Assembly: GCA_945877235.1 (NCBI GenBank)
Contig: CAMCRF010000006.1
Location: 46,645-110,644, forward strand
DNA length: 64,000 bases
Source: Bordetella parapertussis
GTDB lineage: Bacteria > Pseudomonadota > Gammaproteobacteria > Burkholderiales > Burkholderiaceae_A
Direction: 5' to 3'
In this document: positions 58,731 through 64,000 of the stretch, one piece after another
Layout of the letters: each line of letters starts with the position of its first letter
Numbering within the stretch: position 1 is the stretch's first letter
Translations under genes and position numbers: made by a program
The notes under the pieces: model-generated
What the model was told of the DNA's origin: nothing
Databases searched by the model: none
Seen by the model: the letters and a program-made list of their open reading frames with translations, nothing else

Positions 58731-58807
58731 TGGCGCGGCTGGCAGGATTCGAACCCACGACCCCCTGGTTCGTAGCCAGGTACTCTATCCAACTGAGCTA
58801 CAGCCGC
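58731..58807 (-). tRNA. tRNA-Arg (anticodon ACG)
   Basis: The minus strand folds as a complete cloverleaf: acceptor GCGGCTG/CAGCCGC, D-arm region AGCTCAGTTGGATAGAGTA, anticodon stem CCTGG/CCAGG with loop CTACGAA (anticodon ACG), T-loop TTCGAAT, and an encoded CCA end at 58731-58733. The ACG form needs deamination of the first base to inosine to read CGU, CGC and CGA. Confidence 0.97.
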
Positions 58808-58826
58808 GCGAAAGAGCCGGATTCTA

Positions 58827-59456
58827 TCATGGGTTTTGAGCTGCGCCTGGCACTGATGCTGCTAACGCTGTTTTCATGAGATCCGCCATGGTGCGAGCCT
58901 CGATCTTGTCCATGATGTTCGCTCGGTGAGCCTCCACCGTTTTGATGCTGATGTTGAGATCGTCCGCAATCTGCTTATTGAGGCGACCGGCCACAATGCG
59001 CTCGAGGACTTGGGCCTCGCGGGGCGTGAGCCGTGATACGAGTTCTTGTGCACGTTGCGCCTCTTGAATTCTCTCAGACTCACCGCGTGCTTTCTCCAGT
59101 GCCTTGGCAGTCAGCGCGCACAGCTGCTCGTCGTTGAAGGGCTTCTCAAGAAAATCGATGGCGCCTTTCTTCATACTCTCGACGGCCATCGGCACGGAGC
59201 CGTGTCCGGTGATGAAGATGATGGGCAGTGCAACGTTTCGACGAATCAATTCTTCGTGTAACTCAGTGCCGGTCATGCCGGGCATACGAACGTCCAGAAT
59301 GACGCAACCCGGGCCCGGGGGCATGGCGCCAAGATAGGCCAGAAACCGCTCTGCAGACTCGAAGGCAGCGACGCGAAAACCGTTACCCTCGAGCAGCCAG
59401 CGCAGTGAATCTCGAACGGCCTCGTCGTCGTCTACAACAAATACGGTCTCATGCAT
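58827..59456 (-). CDS. FixJ-family response regulator
   Basis: A 209-residue regulator. Receiver domain with phosphoacceptor D55 (CVILDVRMPG) and acidic D10/D11; C-terminal LuxR-type helix-turn-helix (LTPREAQVLERIVAGRLNKQ and ISIKTVEAHRANIM, about 145-190). It overlaps the PAS histidine kinase by 8 bases. The FixJ class commonly responds to oxygen or redox through PAS kinases. The pair lies next to the divergent aceE, which may be among its targets. Confidence 0.93.
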   Translation of the reverse strand: MHETVFVVDDDEAVRDSLRWLLEGNGFRVAAFESAERFLAYLGAMPPGPGCVILDVRMPGMTGTELHEELIRRNVALPIIFITGHGSVPMAVESMKKGAIDFLEKPFNDEQLCALTAKALEKARGESERIQEAQRAQELVSRLTPREAQVLERIVAGRLNKQIADDLNISIKTVEAHRANIMDKIEARTMADLMKTALAASVPGAAQNP

Positions 59457-60981
59457 GGCTGGTCTCCAGGAGGAAGGGGTCTTGGGGCATTTGAGCCTCT
59501 AGGGGGAGGGAGAAGCAGAACAAACTGCCCCCCTCCGGATTGTCTTCAAACCAGAGCCGCCCCTGGTGTGCCTCAATGATAGACCGACAAATGTTCAGGC
59601 CCATGCCAAGGCCTTCGGCCTTTGTGGTGTAGAACGAGTCAAACAGCCGATCGCGAATCTCGGGTGCCACGCCGGGGCCCCGGTCGACCACACAGAACAC
59701 CATCTGCATCGACTGCACCCGCACACGCACCCTGAGGGAACGATCGTCACTCTCGCGCATGGCCTCAAGGCCGTTTTTCACGAGGTTGAGCAAAACCTGC
59801 TCGATCAGAATAGGGTCAACGTTGAGGGCAGGGAGGTGTGGGTCGAGCTCGGGCTTGATGGCCAGTCCGTATTGACGCGCGTCGATTTCAGCGAGCCCAA
59901 TGGCCTCCGCCACAATCGCTGCTGGGTCGACGAATTTTCGAATGGGGTCGCTGCGCCTCACAAAGCCCCGAATGCGCTTGATCACCGTGCCCGCACGCTC
60001 GGCCTGTCTTGCGGTTTTATTGAGCATGTCGATCAGGTCGTCGGGGGGAATGATCTCCTGCTTGGCTGCGGCCGATCGGATGCGCGCGGCTGCACCCATG
60101 GTGTAGTTCGCAATGGCCGTAAGCGGCTGGTTCAATTCGTGTGCCAGAGACGAGGCCATTTCGCCCATATTGATGAGGCGAGAGGTCTGTTGCAGACGCA
60201 GTTCGGTATTGCGCTTGGTCTCCTGAGTCATGCGACGCTGCGTGATGTCGGTTGCGACAACCAACTGGACAACGCGGCCGTCTACCCATTGGATGCTGCG
60301 CATGCGCACATCGAACCACCGTTGAGCCGAGCTGCTGAAGTATTCACGGCTCTCTGACCAGGGCGTTCGAGGGGCCTCTGAAAGAGATCGATGACCTTTG
60401 TCGAGTGACTGACCGAACCATTTGCGGTAGGCCTCGTTGGCAAAGAGCAGTTCGTTATCGGGTGGGGGTGGCGCAACTGAGACAGCCGCATCGAGGGCCT
60501 GCAGGACGGTGATGAAGCGCTCTTGCGCTTGGGCAAGTTCTTGCCGAATGCGGGTAGGTTCGGTGATGTCGTTGACGGAGGTCATCCAGCCCACTTGACG
60601 ACCGTTCTCATCTTGGAGCGGAGAGGTGTACATGCGACAGGTCAAGCGGGTGCCGTCCTTGTGCATGACCGTGACCTGACTGTTGAGGGTGTTGATCTCG
60701 CCGAGCAGCAATCGCTTGATGTTGAGCTTGTGCTGCTCCGTCTGCTCGGGTGGCCAGTAGGCATAGGGTGGCATTTGGCCAAGAAGCTCAGACTGGCTCA
60801 TGCCGACGAGGCGACAGAAGGCGGGGTTGACGTAGGAGATACGACCTTGCAGATCGATGACCCGCATGCCCGTGGGCATGGAGTTCTCCATGGCGCGCCG
60901 AAAAGCGATTTCTCGAGACAACTCCGCCTCTGTCTTACGACGCTTGGGTCCGTAGAGCAGTCTGGAGAGGGCGATCCACAT
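59449..60981 (-). CDS. PAS-domain sensor histidine kinase
   Basis: A 510-residue kinase with two PAS domains (about 28-140 and 152-250), then the phosphoacceptor H281 in SLAHELNQPLTAIANYT and an ATPase domain (ending near GGSLFCFSLPLEAQ). No membrane helix is evident, so it may be soluble and sense a redox or metabolic cue. It is co-transcribed with the FixJ-type regulator and divergent from aceE with a 141-base gap. Signal and targets are unknown. Confidence 0.92.
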   Translation of the reverse strand: MWIALSRLLYGPKRRKTEAELSREIAFRRAMENSMPTGMRVIDLQGRISYVNPAFCRLVGMSQSELLGQMPPYAYWPPEQTEQHKLNIKRLLLGEINTLNSQVTVMHKDGTRLTCRMYTSPLQDENGRQVGWMTSVNDITEPTRIRQELAQAQERFITVLQALDAAVSVAPPPPDNELLFANEAYRKWFGQSLDKGHRSLSEAPRTPWSESREYFSSSAQRWFDVRMRSIQWVDGRVVQLVVATDITQRRMTQETKRNTELRLQQTSRLINMGEMASSLAHELNQPLTAIANYTMGAAARIRSAAAKQEIIPPDDLIDMLNKTARQAERAGTVIKRIRGFVRRSDPIRKFVDPAAIVAEAIGLAEIDARQYGLAIKPELDPHLPALNVDPILIEQVLLNLVKNGLEAMRESDDRSLRVRVRVQSMQMVFCVVDRGPGVAPEIRDRLFDSFYTTKAEGLGMGLNICRSIIEAHQGRLWFEDNPEGGSLFCFSLPLEAQMPQDPFLLETSHA

Positions 60982-61122
60982 GGCTAGGAGTTTATCTGTC
61001 CTAGACTCACTGCGTTTTGTTCACAATATGAAACGTTATGTCGCATAGCGGAAAAAGCATTGTGCTGCGTGCATAACTCCAGAACAATCCAAGTCAATCC
61101 AACAGCGCACGAGGTCTTGCCC
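60982..61122. promoter_or_regulatory. Divergent control region, PAS kinase / aceE
   Basis: The gap between the kinase and aceE holds an AT-rich stretch TTGTTCACAATATGAAACG and a short palindrome TATG-TCG-CATA (61038-61048). These are the best candidates for operator or promoter elements of the pyruvate dehydrogenase operon. GAGG at 61111-61114 is the aceE ribosome site. No regulator can be assigned. Confidence 0.4.
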
Positions 61123-63828
61123 ATGTCCACGCTTCCTGAACACGTCAGTCAACTGATGAACACCTCAGCCGATACCGATCCACAAGAGACCTCGGAGTGG
61201 CTCGAAGCTCTGCAGGGCGTGATTCGGGCCGAGGGCCCTGAGCGCGCGCAGTTCCTCGTAGAGGCACTCATCGATCAGACACGGCGCAGCGGCGGTGCAA
61301 TTCCGTTCTCGGCCAATACGGCTTACGTCAACACCATTCCGGCTGCGCTCGAGGAGCATTGCCCTGGGAACCTCGAGTACGAGGAGCGGCTGCGCTCTTG
61401 GATGCGATGGAACGCCATGGCCATGGTTGTGCGTGCGAACCGAGCGGATGGTGATCTGGGCGGGCACATCTCGAGCTTTGCCTCGCTCGCCAATATGTTG
61501 GGTGTGGGCTTCAATCATTTCTGGAAGGGCCATGAGCACCCCAAGGGGCAAGACCTCCTCTTCATTCAGGGGCACAGCTCCCCTGGCATTTATGCGCGTG
61601 CATTCCTAGAGGGGCGCATCAGCGAGGATCAGCTCAATAATTTCAGGCGTGAGGTCGATGGGAAGGGGCTCTCGAGCTATCCGCATCCGAAGCTCATGCC
61701 CGACTTCTGGCAGTTCCCCACAGTGTCGATGGGCCTGGGTCCCATCATGGCCATCTACCAAGCACGCTTCCTGAAGTACATGCATGCCCGCGGTTTGGCA
61801 GAGACCTCCGAGCGTAAGGTATGGGCATTCTGTGGTGATGGCGAGATGGACGAGCCTGAATCCATGGGTGCCATCGGCTTGGCCTCTCGCGAGAAGCTCG
61901 ACAACCTCATCTTTGTTGTGAACTGCAACCTGCAGCGCCTCGATGGTCCTGTGCGAGGCAACGGCAAGATTATTCAAGAGCTTGAGAGCGACTTCAGGGG
62001 CGCGGGTTGGAATGTCATCAAGGTGATCTGGGGTGGATACTGGGATTCACTGCTGGCGGTCGACCACGAGGGCATTCTCAAGAAGATCATGATGGACACC
62101 GTCGACGGTGAGTATCAGAACTACAAGGCCAACGACGGTGCCTATGTGCGCAAGCATTTCTTTGGGAAGCACCCGAAGGCGCTCGAGATGGTTGCCAAAA
62201 TGTCCGACGATGACATTTGGCGCCTGAACCGAGGCGGCCACGACCCCCACAAGATCTACTCTGCGTTCTCCGCTGCGGTTCGCCACAAGGGGCAGCCAAC
62301 GGTCATTCTGGTCAAGACCATCAAAGGCTTTGGCATGGGTAAGGTGGCGGAGGGTCGGAACACGGCCCACCAGACCAAGAAGCTCGATGATCAGAGCATT
62401 CATGAGTTTCGCGATCGCTTCGGTATTCCCATCTCTGACGAGCAACTGCCTTCGGTCCCCTTCTTGAAGCCTGATGAGAACGCGCCAGAGATGAAATATC
62501 TGCGTGAGCGCCGGGCTGCACTTGGGGGCTACCTGCCGCATCGCCGTATGAAGGCCGATGAACATATTCCGGTTCCGGCCCTCGATTTATTTGCGCCGGT
62601 GCTCGAGGCCACGCCAGAGGGTCGGGAGATTTCCACCACCCAAGCCTATGTGCGGTGCCTCACCCAGCTTCTGCGCGACAAGACCATCGCGCCGCGCGTC
62701 GTGCCCATTCTGGTGGACGAGGCCCGCACCTTCGGCATGGAGGGGTTGTTCCGTCAGATCGGGATTTACTCGGTCGAAGGCCAGAAATACGAGCCTGTGG
62801 ACCGCGACCAGGTGATGTACTACCGCGAAGACACGAAGGGCCAGATTCTCCAAGAGGGCATTAATGAAGCCGGGGGCATGAGCTCCTGGATTGCAGCGGC
62901 GACGTCGTACTCCACGAACAACCGCATCATGATTCCGTTCTACATCTATTACTCGATGTTCGGTCTGCAGCGCATTGGTGACCTGGCCTGGGCAGCGGGT
63001 GACATGCGCGCGCGCGGCTTCTTGCTTGGTGGAACAGCTGGTCGGACAACGCTAAATGGTGAAGGTCTGCAGCACGAGGACGGCCATAGCCACATTCTGG
63101 CCTCGACCATTCCCAACTGTGTCTCGTATGACCCCACTTTCGCTCATGAGGTCGCGGTCATTCTGCACAGTGGTCTCAAGCGCATGGTCGAGAACCAGGA
63201 GGACGTGTTCTTTTACATCACCCTCATGAATGAGAACTACACCCACCCTGGGTTCAAGCCCGGTACGGAGGATCAGATTCTCAAAGGCATGTACCTGCTT
63301 GACACCAAGGGCGAGTCCAAGAGTGCGCTGCGCGTGCAGCTCTTGGGCAGCGGCACCATTCTGCGTGAGGTCATTGCTGGCGCTGAGCTCTTGGCACAAG
63401 ACTTCGGCGTGGCCTCAGATATTTGGAGCTGCCCAAGCTTTAACGAGCTTCGCCGCGATGGTCTTGACGCCGAACGCTTCAATCTGTTGCACCCCACGGA
63501 GGCACCGCGCAAGAGTTTTGTCGCCAAGCAGCTTGAGGGACACGAGGGCCCAGTAGTGGCAGCGACCGACTACATGAAGACCTTTGCGGATCAGATTCGC
63601 CCGTTCGTACCGGCAGGTCGCACCTACACGGTATTGGGCACCGACGGTTTTGGACGCTCCGACAGTCGAGCCAAGCTGCGGGAGTTTTTTGAGGTTGATC
63701 GGCGTTACGTCGCTGTGGCGGCCCTCTACAGCCTGATGAAGGACGGCAAGGTCAAGCCAGAGGTCGTGAGCCAAGCCATTCAGAAGTACGGCATCAACCC
63801 AGACCGTATGAATCCCGTCCTCGCCTAA
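61123..63828 (+). CDS. aceE: Pyruvate dehydrogenase E1 component (homodimeric)
   Basis: A 901-residue thiamine diphosphate enzyme that decarboxylates pyruvate and acetylates the lipoyl group of E2. [14 protein letters not shown] followed by [17 protein letters not shown] contains the Mg-ThDP site, and [15 protein letters not shown] is a family segment. Length matches the homodimeric E1 of beta- and gamma-proteobacteria. The start at 61123 is supported by GAGG 9-12 bases upstream; a longer frame to 61060 has none. The E2 gene follows after 17 bases. Confidence 0.97.
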   Translation: MSTLPEHVSQLMNTSADTDPQETSEWLEALQGVIRAEGPERAQFLVEALIDQTRRSGGAIPFSANTAYVNTIPAALEEHCPGNLEYEERLRSWMRWNAMAMVVRANRADGDLGGHISSFASLANMLGVGFNHFWKGHEHPKGQDLLFIQGHSSPGIYARAFLEGRISEDQLNNFRREVDGKGLSSYPHPKLMPDFWQFPTVSMGLGPIMAIYQARFLKYMHARGLAETSERKVWAFCGDGEMDEPESMGAIGLASREKLDNLIFVVNCNLQRLDGPVRGNGKIIQELESDFRGAGWNVIKVIWGGYWDSLLAVDHEGILKKIMMDTVDGEYQNYKANDGAYVRKHFFGKHPKALEMVAKMSDDDIWRLNRGGHDPHKIYSAFSAAVRHKGQPTVILVKTIKGFGMGKVAEGRNTAHQTKKLDDQSIHEFRDRFGIPISDEQLPSVPFLKPDENAPEMKYLRERRAALGGYLPHRRMKADEHIPVPALDLFAPVLEATPEGREISTTQAYVRCLTQLLRDKTIAPRVVPILVDEARTFGMEGLFRQIGIYSVEGQKYEPVDRDQVMYYREDTKGQILQEGINEAGGMSSWIAAATSYSTNNRIMIPFYIYYSMFGLQRIGDLAWAAGDMRARGFLLGGTAGRTTLNGEGLQHEDGHSHILASTIPNCVSYDPTFAHEVAVILHSGLKRMVENQEDVFFYITLMNENYTHPGFKPGTEDQILKGMYLLDTKGESKSALRVQLLGSGTILREVIAGAELLAQDFGVASDIWSCPSFNELRRDGLDAERFNLLHPTEAPRKSFVAKQLEGHEGPVVAATDYMKTFADQIRPFVPAGRTYTVLGTDGFGRSDSRAKLREFFEVDRRYVAVAALYSLMKDGKVKPEVVSQAIQKYGINPDRMNPVLA

Positions 63829-63845
63829 CCCAAGGAGCGCTAAAC

Positions 63846-64000
63846 ATGCCAACGATTGAGCTGAAGGTTCCTGACATTGGGGACTTTAAAGAGGTGGAAG
63901 TGATTGAAGTGTTGGTGAAGGCGGGCGATGCGCTGGGTGTGGAGCAGAGCCTGGTGACGGTGGAGAGTGACAAGGCCTCGATGGAGATTCCGTCTAGCCA
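63846..64000 (+). CDS. aceF: Dihydrolipoyl acetyltransferase E2, N-terminal lipoyl domain (cut by window end)
   Basis: The first 51 residues of pyruvate dehydrogenase E2 are in the window. They form a lipoyl domain: [18 protein letters not shown] at the start and the lipoate-accepting lysine K43 in [19 protein letters not shown] stands 8-13 bases before the ATG at 63846. It continues past the right edge, so catalytic and further lipoyl domains are not visible. Confidence 0.95.
   Translation, partial: MPTIELKVPDIGDFKEVEVIEVLVKAGDALGVEQSLVTVESDKASMEIPSS

Noticed and set aside
59566..60357. Open frame of 263 codons opposite the PAS kinase
   Set aside because: Antisense to conserved kinase motifs; composition is that of a shadow frame (many His, Arg and Cys).
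1..64000. CRISPR arrays, insertion sequences, prophage or integron parts
   Set aside because: No regularly spaced direct repeats, transposases, integrases or phage genes were seen on either strand.

Overview
The window looks like a chromosomal segment of a beta-proteobacterium, most likely order Burkholderiales. The pointers are a tripartite tricarboxylate (Bug/TctC-TctB-TctA) transporter, a PAS kinase/FixJ-type pair beside aceE-aceF, a chromate transporter split into two half-size genes, a class III CoA-transferase/desulfinase pair of the type known from Advenella and Variovorax, and many CaiB/BaiF CoA-transferases and acyl-CoA dehydrogenases. Family and genus cannot be fixed from the sequence. 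Packing is very tight: nearly every base is coding, start/stop overlaps are the rule, and eight convergent gene pairs overlap at their 3' ends. I see no rRNA, insertion sequence, prophage, integron or CRISPR array, and no gene-free stretch over 300 bases. There is one tRNA (Arg, ACG).

Layout. 1-5.4 kb: a KdpD-like (DUF4118) sensor kinase running off the left edge, divergent from a voltage-gated K+ channel, then a four-gene operon resembling the Vibrio zrg zinc-uptake locus (DUF2796, ABC ATPase, ABC permease, DUF3299). 5.4-13.2 kb: a tartrate-dehydrogenase-type enzyme, a TAXI-TRAP transporter and a CoA-transferase. Facing them is a CoA-transferase/acyl-CoA-dehydrogenase-like pair whose active-site residues match 3-sulfinopropionyl-CoA desulfinase. 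13.3-18.7 kb: a MoxR/DUF58/VWA/BatD cluster in which BatA-, BatB- and BatC-like parts are fused. 18.7-20.8 kb: a MerT/MerP-like, outer-membrane and DUF2946-like metal module plus panD. 20.9-25.8 kb: a seven-gene arsenic operon (arsR, arsC, aqpS, second arsC, arsH, GAPDH, arsJ) without arsB or acr3. 25.8-35.6 kb: htpX, an MFS carrier, a DUF3445 haem protein, glutathione peroxidase, type II NADH dehydrogenase, a Kef-like antiporter, a bciA-like 8-vinyl reductase, exported rhodanese, acyl-CoA dehydrogenase, redoxin and DsrE-like proteins.

35.6-45.9 kb: tricarballylate oxidation genes (tcuA, tcuB) with an unusual SDR and a divergent GntR regulator whose start is preceded by a perfect palindrome, then split chrA and a tripartite tricarboxylate transporter facing an enolase-superfamily enzyme and a TauD-type dioxygenase. 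46-58 kb: a degradation island with a LysR regulator, MmgE/PrpD, a four-domain rhodanese, a fluoroacetate-dehalogenase-type hydrolase, a LeuCD-like hydratase, a PEP-mutase/isocitrate-lyase-family lyase, a PdxA-like dehydrogenase, an HMG-CoA-lyase-family enzyme, a CoA-transferase and a flavin monooxygenase. 58-64 kb: an M50 protease, tRNA-Arg, a two-component system, aceE and the start of aceF.

Taken together the window encodes uptake and breakdown of organic acids (C4/C6 carboxylates, sulfinated or methyl-branched acids), feeding acyl-CoAs and pyruvate to central metabolism, plus metal and metalloid handling. The least explained parts are the 51-58 kb hydratase/lyase/CoA-transferase island, the MerTP-like module without mer genes, and a bciA homologue with no other photosynthesis gene in view.
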